Shown here one piece after another: positions 34,621-43,136 of a DNA stretch of 64,000 bases; within the stretch, counting starts at the first letter, position 1, and the number at the start of each line of letters is the position of its first letter. The stretch is taken from contig NZ_LMUT01000012.1 in assembly GCF_009765785.1 (NCBI RefSeq), forward strand, positions 634,403 to 698,402. The letters are read 5' to 3'. The notes under the pieces were generated by a model. It had not been told where the DNA came from and ran no database searches. It was given only the letters and a program-made list of their open reading frames with translations. A program made the translations under genes and the position numbers. The stretch is from Granulicella sp. L46 (GTDB taxonomy: Bacteria; Acidobacteriota; Terriglobia; Terriglobales; Acidobacteriaceae).

Positions 34621-36108
34621 ATGCAGACATTGATTCCACAATCCGCTAGTGCGAGGGCTAAGCCGGTGGGAAGGGCTGGGCGGGTGGTGGGGTTTGGGCT
34701 TACGCCGCTGGCGCTGGGGCTGTTTGCTGCGGGATTGATGATGGCGGTGCCGGCGTTCTTTCATGCGCGACAGATTTATTTCATGCTGGGGTGGGATGGG
34801 TTGGTAGCGCTGCTGGTGGTGGTGGATGCGGTGCTGCTTCCCCGCCCTGAACAGTTTTTGGTGACGCGGGCTTTTTTGGATTCGCCGCAGTTGGGGTTGG
34901 CTACTCGGGTCGAGCTGGCGGTGCGGGTTGATGCGGATGCGGTGCTGGATGTGCGGATGGTGGATGATCTGCATTCGGCGCTGGTGGCGATGCCGGGGGT
35001 GCAGCGGGTTGAGGCGTTTCCTCGTGAGGATGCGGTGAGTTTGTCGACGATTTATCCGCGGGAGCGTGGGGACTTTGGGTTGGGGCGGGTGTATTTGCGG
35101 TATCGCGGCGCGTTCAGATTAGTGGATCGGTGGGCTGCTGCGGAGCCGGTGGTTGCGGCGACGAATTCCGAAGATGCGGCGCGGCGGCAGCGGGTGCGGG
35201 TGTTTCCGGCTCATGAGGATAGTCGGGAGAAGACGCAGTTTTATTTGCTGCGGGCGCGGCAGATCGAGTTGGAGAAACGCAAATTGCGTTTGCGCGGGGT
35301 AGGTCGGGAGTTTGAGAGTCTGCGGGATTATCAGCCGGGGGATGAGCTGCGGAAGATTTCGTGGACGGCTACGGCACGGCGCGGGAGGTTGGTGACGCGG
35401 CAGTTTACGGTGGAGCGGTCGCAGCAGGTTTGGATGATGCTGGATGCGGGTCGGCTGTCGCGAACGGCGTTTGAATTGCGGCGGGGTGGGGTAGAAAGTT
35501 TTGCCGAGACCAGCGCTGAGCGTGAGGCCGCGCATGTGCTGACGGTGACGCAGTTGGACCAGGCGGCGACCGCGGCGACGATGTTGGCGCAGGTGATCCA
35601 GGGGTCGGGCGATAAGTTTGCGATGCTGACGTATGGGCGGGAGGTGCAGCAGTTGCTACCTCCTGGTAACGGCGCGGCGCATGTGCGGCTGCTGATTGAT
35701 TTGTTGAGTCAGACGCGGTCAGAGGCTGCGGAGGCGGATCATCTGAATGCGGTGGCTCGGCTGAAGACGGCGCAGCGGCGACGCGGGTTGATTGTCTGGA
35801 TTACGGAGTTGATGGATAGTGTGGGGAAGCCGGAGTTGGTAGTTGCGGCTAGTGAGCTCGTGCGGAGGCATCTGGTGGTGCTGGTGCTGTTGAAGCATCC
35901 GGAGCTGGAGGAGTTGGCGGCGCGGGAGCCTAAGACTAAGGATGAGATGTTTCAGACGGCAGCGGCGCAGGAGATGCTGGAGCGGCGGCGCGAGACGGTG
36001 GCGCAGCTGGAGAGGCAGGGGGTCTTGATTGTGGAGACAACTGCAGCGGAGGTGGGGATGCGGGCGGTGAGTAAGTATCTTGAGGTGAAGGCTGAGGGGC
36101 TGCTGTAG
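34621..36108 (+). CDS. DUF58 protein
   Basis: A 495-residue protein with two membrane segments near the N-terminus (about residues 27-45 and 57-72). It has a beta-rich middle with RYRGAFRLVDRW, and the DUF58 core around residues 235-265 (FESLRDYQPGDELRKISWTA). A VWA-like C-terminal half follows (WMMLDAGR as the metal-site strand). DUF58 proteins are the usual partner of MoxR ATPases. No ribosome-binding site precedes the ATG. A 15-unit TTCTTAG array begins 5 bases after the stop. Confidence 0.88.
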   Translation: MQTLIPQSASARAKPVGRAGRVVGFGLTPLALGLFAAGLMMAVPAFFHARQIYFMLGWDGLVALLVVVDAVLLPRPEQFLVTRAFLDSPQLGLATRVELAVRVDADAVLDVRMVDDLHSALVAMPGVQRVEAFPREDAVSLSTIYPRERGDFGLGRVYLRYRGAFRLVDRWAAAEPVVAATNSEDAARRQRVRVFPAHEDSREKTQFYLLRARQIELEKRKLRLRGVGREFESLRDYQPGDELRKISWTATARRGRLVTRQFTVERSQQVWMMLDAGRLSRTAFELRRGGVESFAETSAEREAAHVLTVTQLDQAATAATMLAQVIQGSGDKFAMLTYGREVQQLLPPGNGAAHVRLLIDLLSQTRSEAAEADHLNAVARLKTAQRRRGLIVWITELMDSVGKPELVVAASELVRRHLVVLVLLKHPELEELAAREPKTKDEMFQTAAAQEMLERRRETVAQLERQGVLIVETTAAEVGMRAVSKYLEVKAEGLL

Positions 36109-36113
36109 AGAGG

Positions 36114-36218
36114 TTCTTAGTTCTTAGTTCTTAGTTCTTAGTTCTTAGTTCTTAGTTCTTAGTTCTTAGTTCTTAGTTCTTAGTTCTTAGTTCTTAGTTC
36201 TTAGTTCTTAGTTCTTAG
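36114..36218. repeat. perfect heptamer tandem array (TTCTTAG)15
   Basis: Fifteen exact copies of the 7-base unit (105 bases) lie between two convergent genes. The unit reads TAG on the plus strand and TAA on the minus strand, so every reading frame is closed. The minus-strand SpoIIM-like gene takes its TAA (36208-36210) from the array. No imperfect units are present, suggesting recent slippage or homogenisation. Confidence 0.95.
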
Positions 36219-37173
36219 TTGCGATTGACTTGCGGCCGCCTTCGGTTAGCCAGAGGGTTAGGGCGGTTAGGAGGGCGGCGCCTACTGCGAACTTCAGGGC
36301 TATGGGGGCGTGGGTTGGGGAGAGGAAGGCTTCTAGTGTTCCGGCGACGATGAGCAGGGGGATGGTGGCGGAGACTAGCTGGACGGCTTCTAGGCCGGCT
36401 CGGGCCAGGGCGGCGCGGCGGTTGAGCATTCCGGGGAAGAGGATGCCGGCGGCGAGGCGGAGGCCGGCGGCTCCGGAGATCATGATGCTGGGGATCTCGA
36501 GGGCGCCGTGGGCCGCTACAAAGCTCCAGAGACTGAGGGCCATGTGGTGCTGGCGGCAGACTACTGCGATGGCGCCTAGCATTAGGCCGTTGTTGAAGAG
36601 GGAGTAGAGGGTGAAGAGGCCTGCAGTGATTCCGCCGGCGAAGGTTAGGAAGCAGACGGTGATGTTGTTGGTCATGATGCCGGAGGCGGCCTGTGGTTTG
36701 ACGCTGAGGACGCTGTCGGTCCACATCTTCTGATGGTCGAGGTTGGCTACCTTGTCGGCGCCGAGGAACATGACGCCGAAGTCTGGACGGAGCATGACGA
36801 TGAAGGCGCCGAGAAGGCCGGCGGCGACGCTGACTAAGATGGCGGCGAGAAGATAGCCGGAGAGGCGACGCAAGAGGCGTGGATAGCCGTGGGCGAAGAA
36901 CTGCCAGAGGCTCGCGAAGGAGATGCGGCGGCCGGAGTAGACGTAGTTGTGGGCTCGGGAGACGAGGCGGTTGAGGTATTGGGCTAAGGCTTGCGAGGAA
37001 CGGTCGGCGCGAACGGCGGAGAGATCGGCGGCGGCCTGGCGGTAGAGGAGGCCTAGATCGCGGAGGTCGGCGGGGGGAAGCGACTTGACGCCGTTGGATT
37101 CGACCTGGTGGACGAGCGCGTCGAGCCGGTTCCAGTTATTCTTGCGAGTATCGATCCAGAGATTCGTCAGCAT
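36208..37173 (-). CDS. SpoIIM-family (stage II sporulation protein M) membrane protein
   Basis: A 321-residue protein with a soluble helical N-terminus (WNRLDALV...DLGLLYRQAAADLSAVRAD...YLNRLVSRAH) followed by about five to six membrane segments. The SpoIIM hallmark NNI-x-V...FAGGITAG...YSLFNNGLMLGAI...HGALEIPSIMISGAAGLRLA is clear. Such genes regularly lie next to RDD, MoxR and DUF58 genes; a link to cell-envelope function is inferred. The start carries the CTACACTCT leader and the stop comes from the heptamer array. It diverges from the RDD gene. Confidence 0.9.
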   Translation of the reverse strand: MLTNLWIDTRKNNWNRLDALVHQVESNGVKSLPPADLRDLGLLYRQAAADLSAVRADRSSQALAQYLNRLVSRAHNYVYSGRRISFASLWQFFAHGYPRLLRRLSGYLLAAILVSVAAGLLGAFIVMLRPDFGVMFLGADKVANLDHQKMWTDSVLSVKPQAASGIMTNNITVCFLTFAGGITAGLFTLYSLFNNGLMLGAIAVVCRQHHMALSLWSFVAAHGALEIPSIMISGAAGLRLAAGILFPGMLNRRAALARAGLEAVQLVSATIPLLIVAGTLEAFLSPTHAPIALKFAVGAALLTALTLWLTEGGRKSIATKN

Positions 37174-37200
37174 AAGGGCAGAGTGTAGAGAGTAGAGAGA
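37171..37200 (-). promoter_or_regulatory. conserved pyrimidine-rich leader plus short 7-bp repeat (SpoIIM-like gene)
   Basis: On the minus strand CTACACTCTGCCCTTATG (37171-37188) ends in the start codon. It is the third case of the motif seen at glmS and the LLM gene. The adjoining bases (GTGTAGA, GAGTAGA, 37183-37196) continue in 7-bp register. Confidence 0.5.
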
Positions 37201-37220
37201 AAACTCAGAGGTTCGCGATC

Positions 37221-38114
37221 ATGTCGAGTTTCGAGCAACGCAACTTCACGGATGAAACGTTTGCGGGGCGGGCTGAGACGCATTATATCGACACGCCGGA
37301 GCAGGTGGAGCTGGCGTACAGCGTTGCGGGGATCGGCAGCCGGTTTGTTGCGGTGCTGCTGGATTCGCTGATTCTCGGTGCATTTTTCCTTGCTGAGATC
37401 CTGTCGATGGTAGCGTTCGCGGGGGCAACAAGCGCTCTATCGTCGGGTGACGGTGGCGTGGTGGGGGCCGCGGTCAAATGGTTTATCGCGTTGATTGTCT
37501 TTATCAACTTCGCTGTTGCGTGGGGGTATTTTGCGCTGTTTGAGGCTTACTGGCATGGACAGACGCCGGGCAAGCGGGTGATGAAGATACGGGTGATCAA
37601 GGATTCGGGACGGCAGATTACGTTGTTTGAGGCGCTGGCGAGGAACCTGCTGCGGGTGGCGGATTATCTGCCGGGGTTCTACCTGGTGGGCTTGATTACG
37701 ATGCTCTGCAACAAGCGCAGTCAGCGGCTGGGTGACTTGGTGGCGGGAACGATTGTGGTGCATGAGCGGTTGGATGAGGCGTCGCTGCTTTATCAGACGA
37801 GCACGACGCTAGTGGCCCCGGTGGGGTTTAGTGAACAGCCGTTTGGACAGGATACGGTGCTGCCGTGGGGGCAGGCCGTAACCGCGATGTTCCCTGCTGA
37901 CGCGGTGGCGAGGTTGAGTGCGCAGGACCTGATGGTGATTGAGACGTTCTTCTCGAGAATGCTGGATTTGCCGCTGCAGACGCGGGCGACGGTGGCATAC
38001 CAGATGGTGAGGCAGATGTCGGCGAAGATGGGCGTGGAGGTGCCGGAGGGCAATCCGGAGCGGGCGTTGGAGTCGATGGCGTACCAGATGCGGAGCGGTG
38101 GGCGGAGGGTTTAG
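37221..38114 (+). CDS. RDD-family membrane protein
   Basis: A 297-residue protein. After a soluble N-terminus, the RDD domain starts at GSRFVAVLLDSLILGAFF (Arg and Asp of the name) and contains three to four membrane segments. GQTPGKRVMKIRVI...TLFEALARNLLRVADYLPG is typical. The C-terminal about 120 residues are soluble and helical. RDD proteins are poorly understood; some are linked to ion exchange. It is divergent from the SpoIIM-like gene, a common pairing. Confidence 0.88.
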   Translation: MSSFEQRNFTDETFAGRAETHYIDTPEQVELAYSVAGIGSRFVAVLLDSLILGAFFLAEILSMVAFAGATSALSSGDGGVVGAAVKWFIALIVFINFAVAWGYFALFEAYWHGQTPGKRVMKIRVIKDSGRQITLFEALARNLLRVADYLPGFYLVGLITMLCNKRSQRLGDLVAGTIVVHERLDEASLLYQTSTTLVAPVGFSEQPFGQDTVLPWGQAVTAMFPADAVARLSAQDLMVIETFFSRMLDLPLQTRATVAYQMVRQMSAKMGVEVPEGNPERALESMAYQMRSGGRRV

Positions 38115-38136
38115 CTACTCCAACTTGCACCCGCAT

Positions 38137-38173
38137 CCCATGTCCCCAAGTGCGAGGGACATGGGGCACCCGG
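38137..38173. repeat. palindromic repeat R2, copy 1
   Basis: CCCATGTCCC pairs exactly with GGGACATGGG (loop of 9), then GGGGCACCCGG follows. A second copy with the same tail is at 39405-39438. It lies between co-directional genes and may also weaken read-through. Confidence 0.75.
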
Positions 38174-38231
38174 CGCATTGAACGCCGGAGGCACTGGATG
38201 CATCTGAGTGAGCGACGAAGGAAATGCTTCC

Positions 38232-39242
38232 ATGCGTTCAACTGACCACAGGCTAACCGCGATTGACCCGCTGGCTCAGCAGATCTGGGACCTGGTGGCG
38301 CGATCCCCGCTGCATGATATGTGGGATTTTCAGGGGGCGAGCGCGGGGTTGGTGTGGAAGCGGACGTTCCGGGCGATCCTGAGCGATGACCTTCTTTCGC
38401 GGGCGGCGGAGATGGGGTATTACTTTCTGTTCGCGCTGTTTCCTACGCTGGTTTCCGCTAGCGCGATCCTGGGGTTGGCGGCGCGGCAGGCGGAACATAT
38501 TTTTGACAAGCTGTTGCACTACCTTGCGCTGGTAGTGCCGGGTGGGGCGTACACGATGGTGATCGAGACATTCAATCAGACGACGGAACACGCGACGAAG
38601 GGAAAGATCACCATTGGTCTGGTGGCCGCGATCTGGTCGGCTTCGGTGGGGTTTGCGGCGATCCAGGACGGGATGAACACGGTGTACAAGGTCCGGGAGT
38701 CTCGACCGTATTGGAAGGCGCGGGGGCAGGCGATTTTGGTGACGATGTTGCTGTCGGTGATGGTGACGGCGAACCTGGCGGTGCTGCTCGGAGGAGACCT
38801 GTTTGCGCGGCTGATGTACGTGAAGATCTGGCATCACTGGCTGGCATTCAGTACGGCGATGGTGATTCACATTTTGCAGTGGGCGGTGGCGAGTACGTTG
38901 CTGATGCTGCAGTTCAGCATGATCTATTATTTCGCTCCGGATTTGAAGGTGAAGCGTTGGCACTGGATGACGCCGGGGGCGGTGATTGGTCTCGTTGGAT
39001 GGGTGATTTGTTCGCTGGGGCTGCGGGTCTATCTGCACTTCTTTGACAATTTCTCGCTGACGTACGGGTCGTTGGGCGGCGTGATTATTCTGCTGACGTG
39101 GTTTTACATCACGGGATTGATGCTGCTGCTGGGCGCGGAGGTGAACAGTGAGATTCAGGCGGCGGTGGCAGAGAAGAAATTGAAGGATAGTGGCGCGATT
39201 CCGCAGGACGTGGATGCCGAGCCGAAGATTGCGACGGGATAA
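38232..39242 (+). CDS. YihY/BrkB-family inner membrane protein
   Basis: A 336-residue protein. ATG 38232 has GAAGGA nine bases upstream; a GTG at 38208 has no site. Six membrane segments are expected. Family features are FLSRAAEMGYYFLFALFPTLVSASAIL-like at the first, WSASVGFAAIQDGMNTVYKV in the middle, and LTYGSLGGVIILLTWFYITGLMLLLGAEVN at the end. The family was once annotated as RNase BN, which is wrong for E. coli. The transport substrate is unknown. The tail is hydrophilic. Confidence 0.9.
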   Translation: MRSTDHRLTAIDPLAQQIWDLVARSPLHDMWDFQGASAGLVWKRTFRAILSDDLLSRAAEMGYYFLFALFPTLVSASAILGLAARQAEHIFDKLLHYLALVVPGGAYTMVIETFNQTTEHATKGKITIGLVAAIWSASVGFAAIQDGMNTVYKVRESRPYWKARGQAILVTMLLSVMVTANLAVLLGGDLFARLMYVKIWHHWLAFSTAMVIHILQWAVASTLLMLQFSMIYYFAPDLKVKRWHWMTPGAVIGLVGWVICSLGLRVYLHFFDNFSLTYGSLGGVIILLTWFYITGLMLLLGAEVNSEIQAAVAEKKLKDSGAIPQDVDAEPKIATG

Positions 39243-39328
39243 GGCTTTGCGTGAACGGTCGGGTCTCATGGTCGCACGGGCTTCCCGGTTGGAATGGGAC
39301 GAGCCATCGTGGTGAACGGAAACCTTCG

Positions 39329-39357
39329 GGGTCCTTCGGCTACGCTCAGGATGACAG
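39329..39357. repeat. dispersed repeat R3, copy 2
   Basis: GGGTCCTTCGGCTACGCT then CAGGATGACAG; the same family as 15761 and 63575. It lies between the convergent YihY and M61 genes. Confidence 0.75.
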
Positions 39358-39404
39358 AGTTTGTGCGGTTCGGGAACCCCTGCCTTTGCAGTCGGTTCTG
39401 CAAC

Positions 39405-39438
39405 CCAGGTCCGAGAATCCGGACCTGGGGCACCCGGA
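39405..39438. repeat. palindromic repeat R2, copy 2
   Basis: CCCAGGTCCG pairs exactly with CGGACCTGGG (loop AGAATC), followed by GGGGCACCCGG as in the copy at 38137. Compensating changes in the stem (AT-GT versus AG-GT context) keep pairing. It lies between convergent genes and could terminate both. Confidence 0.75.
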
Positions 39439-39449
39439 TCACTTGCTGG

Positions 39450-41351
39450 TTATTTGGTTAGAGGGTCGAGGATGGTGTCGAGGCGGTCGGGCGTGTTCTC
39501 TATGCGTTCGAGCTGGGGATAGCGTTCGCCGCCGTGGTAGTCGAGGGAGATTGTCTTGAAGTAGCCGGTGTTCTCCACGATGAGGTTGATGGCGGGACCA
39601 CTGCCCTTGGCTGCGTCGATGGCTGCGCGGAGCAGGCCTGGGGTGTAGGCGCGGCCGTTGACGGCGATGATCTGGAAGCCGGGGGCCAGGCCCGCCTTGT
39701 AGGCAACACTGTTGATGATGACGTCGCCGAGCATGCCCGTGGAGCCGGCGGTGAGGCCGAGAGAGTAGGTTGCGCTGATACCGTCGCCTTCATTGAGCGT
39801 GGACCAGTAGTTGGGCTTGTCGGTGTAGGTGAGGTGGTAGCCGGAGAGGGTGTTGATGCCGGCGATCTCGGGGGCGTGGAGTTCGTTGGAGTCGAGGCGG
39901 GTGCGGAGGAAGGTGGCCCAGTCGTTGGGGACGACGGCGTTGAGGCCGGAGACGATGTCCTCAAAGGTGTAGGGCGCGACGCGAGGTGGAGTGTTGCCGC
40001 CGAAGCCTTCGAAGGCGGCGAGGAAGTTGTTGAGGCTCTTCTTGCCCTGAGACTTTTCGCGGATGGTCTCGTCGATCTCGAGCCAGAGGAGGTCGCCTTC
40101 GCTGTAGTAGTCGGTGTCGCGACGCCAGTTATCGTAGGGGCCGCTGGCGTTGTAGAGGATCTGGGCGGCGGTGGCGGTGTCCTGCAGATCGCGCCAGGTG
40201 CGGCCGGGGCGCGCGTCGTTGAAGTCGGCGACGATGGTGGCCAGGCGGTCGCGGAAGGTGTCGGCGCTCCAGATGCCGGAGCGGGCGGCGAGGATGTCGC
40301 CGAGATAGTTGGTGAGGCCTTCATAGACCCAGAGGAGGTTGCCCTTCATGGGCTCCTGGTAGTTGGGGGTGGCGAGGCCTGCGGGGCGGCGATATTTTCC
40401 GTTCCAGGAGTGGGTGAACTCGTGGGGGAGGAGGTCGCCCTCTTCGGCGAAGGAGCCTTCGTCGATGAAAGTTTTTTCGGGAACGCGGTCGTCGGAGGAC
40501 TGGTGGTGTTCAAGGCCGAAGTGGGCTACCTGGTCGGAGAGCGTGACGAGGAAGTGGTAGGAGCCGTAGTGGCGCGACTGGTAGAGCGCGCCGGTTTCGC
40601 GAACGAGTTTGGAGAACTGATCGATGTGCTGCTGCGAGAGGGCGAGGTCTTCAGGACCGTCGCCGGCGAGGTCGAGGTAGTGCTTGGGAGAGACTTCGGG
40701 GGCGAGAACGATCTCGCGGAACCAGCGGCCGGCGAGGACTGGCGAGTCGATGAGCTGCTCGAGGGAGACGGTCTGGAAGGAGGCGTGAACGGAGGCTTCG
40801 GTGGCGCCGTCTGTGGGCTGGAGCGCGGTGCCGAAGTGCCAGCCATCAGGGATGGTGATGCTGGGGGTGATCATGACGTCCGAGGCTTTTGTGTGCTCGA
40901 TGTCGATGTTGAGGGGGTAGACGAGGAGGGTGTTCCAGCTGAGGAGCGCGAGGTTGGCGCTGGTGGAGCCGCCTTCAGTGAAGTTGGCGCCGCCGGTGGC
41001 GAGGAAGTCCATCTTAATGTTGAGTTGCGTGACGCCCTCGGGGACGTTGACGTGGTAGCTGTACATGTCGACGAGATCGCGCTCCCATTTGATCGGCTGG
41101 CCGGTGGGAGTAGAGATGATGAAGCCGGCCTGGTTGATGATGGGGCCGGTGGGTCCGTGCTCGCCGGGGATCCACTCGGGATAGACGAGGGTGAGGGGGC
41201 CGGGCTGAACGGGGATGATTTCGGTGGCGTGGAGGATCTTGCGTGGAGCGTCGGTGAGGTCGACGGAGAGCGTAATGGGTGCGGATTGGGCGCTGGCAGA
41301 GAGGGTGGCGGCGCAGAGGGCGGCCATGGGGATGAGGCGAAACAACGACAT
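39450..41351 (-). CDS. M61-family aminopeptidase with PDZ domain, secreted
   Basis: A 633-residue protein. ATG 41351 has CAGGAG nine bases upstream and is followed by a signal peptide (LIPMAALCAATLSASAQ); the longer frame runs through the tandem repeat upstream. The N-terminal beta domain (SVDLTDAPRKILHATEIIPV) leads to the catalytic part with HEFTHSWNGK, the HExxH zinc site, and the downstream Glu in WVYEGLTNYLGD. A PDZ domain follows near residue 540 (GMLGDVIINSVAYKAGLAPG). M61 glycyl aminopeptidases act in the periplasm or outside. It is convergent with YihY. Confidence 0.92.
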   Translation of the reverse strand: MSLFRLIPMAALCAATLSASAQSAPITLSVDLTDAPRKILHATEIIPVQPGPLTLVYPEWIPGEHGPTGPIINQAGFIISTPTGQPIKWERDLVDMYSYHVNVPEGVTQLNIKMDFLATGGANFTEGGSTSANLALLSWNTLLVYPLNIDIEHTKASDVMITPSITIPDGWHFGTALQPTDGATEASVHASFQTVSLEQLIDSPVLAGRWFREIVLAPEVSPKHYLDLAGDGPEDLALSQQHIDQFSKLVRETGALYQSRHYGSYHFLVTLSDQVAHFGLEHHQSSDDRVPEKTFIDEGSFAEEGDLLPHEFTHSWNGKYRRPAGLATPNYQEPMKGNLLWVYEGLTNYLGDILAARSGIWSADTFRDRLATIVADFNDARPGRTWRDLQDTATAAQILYNASGPYDNWRRDTDYYSEGDLLWLEIDETIREKSQGKKSLNNFLAAFEGFGGNTPPRVAPYTFEDIVSGLNAVVPNDWATFLRTRLDSNELHAPEIAGINTLSGYHLTYTDKPNYWSTLNEGDGISATYSLGLTAGSTGMLGDVIINSVAYKAGLAPGFQIIAVNGRAYTPGLLRAAIDAAKGSGPAINLIVENTGYFKTISLDYHGGERYPQLERIENTPDRLDTILDPLTK

Positions 41352-41416
41352 GTAGTGAGCTCCTGAGGCAGGTACTTCGTGGGATAAGTTTACGCGGGAG
41401 AACGGTAAAAGGGTGC

Positions 41417-41510
41417 GGGGACCTTGGCTTTCACCCCAGCGAGCGAAGATCGCTCGTCGGGGACCCCGGCTTTCACCCCAGCGAGCAAAGATCGCTCGTC
41501 GGGGGCCCCG
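41417..41510. repeat. 42-bp tandem repeat, two copies
   Basis: Two 42-base units (41417-41458, 41459-41500) differ at three positions and a third begins (GGGGGCCCCGGCT). Each contains GAGCRAAGATCGCTC, an inverted repeat, flanked by CCCC and GGGG that can extend the hairpin. They lie between two divergent genes, close to the symporter start. Confidence 0.85.
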
Positions 41511-41532
41511 GCTCCGATAGAATTGGGCACGC

Positions 41533-42996
41533 ATGATCCTATACGCAATTGTTCTTGGCCTTATCGTTGTAACGCTGCTTGGTGTGTCGCTGGCCCGGTT
41601 GGGTAGTGTGAAGACCAAGGCAGACTACCTGGTTGCGGGGCGCTCGCTGCCGGCGTTTGTGTTGGTGTTTACGCTGCTTTCGAGCTGGATTGGATCGGGT
41701 TCGCTGCTGGGGGGAGCGGAGAATGCTTATAAGCATGGGTTCGCGGCACTGTGGCAGGCGGGCGGCGGATGGGCTGGGTTGCTGCTGATTTACTTTATTG
41801 CGCCGCGGGCGAGAAAGTTTGCGCAGTTCACGATTCCGGATTTGCTGGAGTCGCGCTATAACCAGACGGCGCGGGTGCTGGGTGTGATCGCTGTGCTGTT
41901 TACGTATACCGCGATTACGAGCTATCAGTTTATTGGCGGCGGCGACATTCTGCATTTGATCTTCCCGCAGATTTCCGCGGTGCATGGGCAGTGGATCCTG
42001 GCTGGGTTTGTGATTCTGTTCACGATGATCGCGGGGATGGGTTCGGTCGCGTATATGGACGTGGTGATCGGGCTGCTGGCGACGGGTACGCTGATTGCGT
42101 CGTTGCCGGTGCTGCTGCATATGGCTGGCGGCTGGACGGGCGTGCGGGCGGTATTGCCGGCTACGCATTTTCAGTGGTTCGGTGATCTATCGGGCGTGCA
42201 GGCTATGGAGTTGTTTCTGCCGACTTGCCTGCTGATGCTGGGTAACCAGTCGATGTATCAGAAGTTTTTTTCGGCGAAGTCGGAGAAGGACGCGACGCGC
42301 GCGGTGAGTGGATGGCTGGTGGGCACGGTAATTTTGGAGACAATTATTGTGGCGATCGCGGTGGTGGGGTCGGCACTGTATCGAACGGGCGAGGTGGCTG
42401 CGCGGCCGAGGGAGATCCTGGCGTATACGGCTACGCATGCGTTTGGCCAGTACATGGATAATGCGGGGATCGGCGCAAAGGCATTGAGCGTGCTGGGCGC
42501 GCTGCTGGTGGGGGCGATCTTTGCGAAGGTGGTGTCCACTGCGAATAATTATCTGTTTTCGCCAGCGACGAACCTGGTGAACGACGTGTTCCTGCGGTAC
42601 ATCAAACCGGACGCGAAGAATTGGGTGGTGCTGCTGGTGAGCCGGGGGACGGTGGTGGGGCTGGGGGCTTGGGCGCTGTACCAGTCGTTGGGGACGACGT
42701 CGGTGCTGAAGAAGTCGTTGTATGCGTATACGATTTATTCGGCAGCGCTGACGCCTGTGATCCTGGCAGCATTTTTCTGGCGGCGTGCGACGGCGAAGGG
42801 GGCGGTTGCGAGTATCGCCGCCGGGACCGTGATCACTGTGGGTTGGGACTTGCTGACGCCGCACCTGCCGGCTGTGCTGGCGGCTCGGGATGCGATTCTT
42901 CCGGCGCTGGTTGGATCGCTGCTGTGCCTGTTCATTGTGAGTTTGGCTACCGAACCACCTAGCGAGAGCCACTTGCGGCCTTTTGAAGAAGGGTGA
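41533..42996 (+). CDS. sodium:solute symporter family transporter
   Basis: A 487-residue protein with about 13 membrane segments. SSS-family features include KTKADYLVAGRSLPAF, LLSSWIGSGSLLGGAENAYKHG, YQFIGGGDIL, GMGSVAYMDVV and LGNQSMYQKFFSAKS. It couples uptake of an unidentified organic solute (amino acid, sugar or carboxylate) to Na+. It begins 33 bases after the 42-bp repeat; the start at 41533 is the first ATG and no ribosome-binding site is obvious. Confidence 0.9.
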   Translation: MILYAIVLGLIVVTLLGVSLARLGSVKTKADYLVAGRSLPAFVLVFTLLSSWIGSGSLLGGAENAYKHGFAALWQAGGGWAGLLLIYFIAPRARKFAQFTIPDLLESRYNQTARVLGVIAVLFTYTAITSYQFIGGGDILHLIFPQISAVHGQWILAGFVILFTMIAGMGSVAYMDVVIGLLATGTLIASLPVLLHMAGGWTGVRAVLPATHFQWFGDLSGVQAMELFLPTCLLMLGNQSMYQKFFSAKSEKDATRAVSGWLVGTVILETIIVAIAVVGSALYRTGEVAARPREILAYTATHAFGQYMDNAGIGAKALSVLGALLVGAIFAKVVSTANNYLFSPATNLVNDVFLRYIKPDAKNWVVLLVSRGTVVGLGAWALYQSLGTTSVLKKSLYAYTIYSAALTPVILAAFFWRRATAKGAVASIAAGTVITVGWDLLTPHLPAVLAARDAILPALVGSLLCLFIVSLATEPPSESHLRPFEEG

Positions 42997-43136
42997 GCCG
43001 CGCTTGGAGTGGGTCACCGGGCAAAAAATGAAATCGGCCAAAGACGCTTTGTTTTGAGTATGCGCGGTTGCATTTCCAGCATCTAACGGCGCAGGAAACG
43101 ATCCGGGCGGATCAGGATCGACAAAGGAGATATCCC

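Noticed and set aside
36114-36218. Possible CRISPR array
   Set aside because: The repeats are 7 bases with no spacers, so it is a simple tandem repeat.
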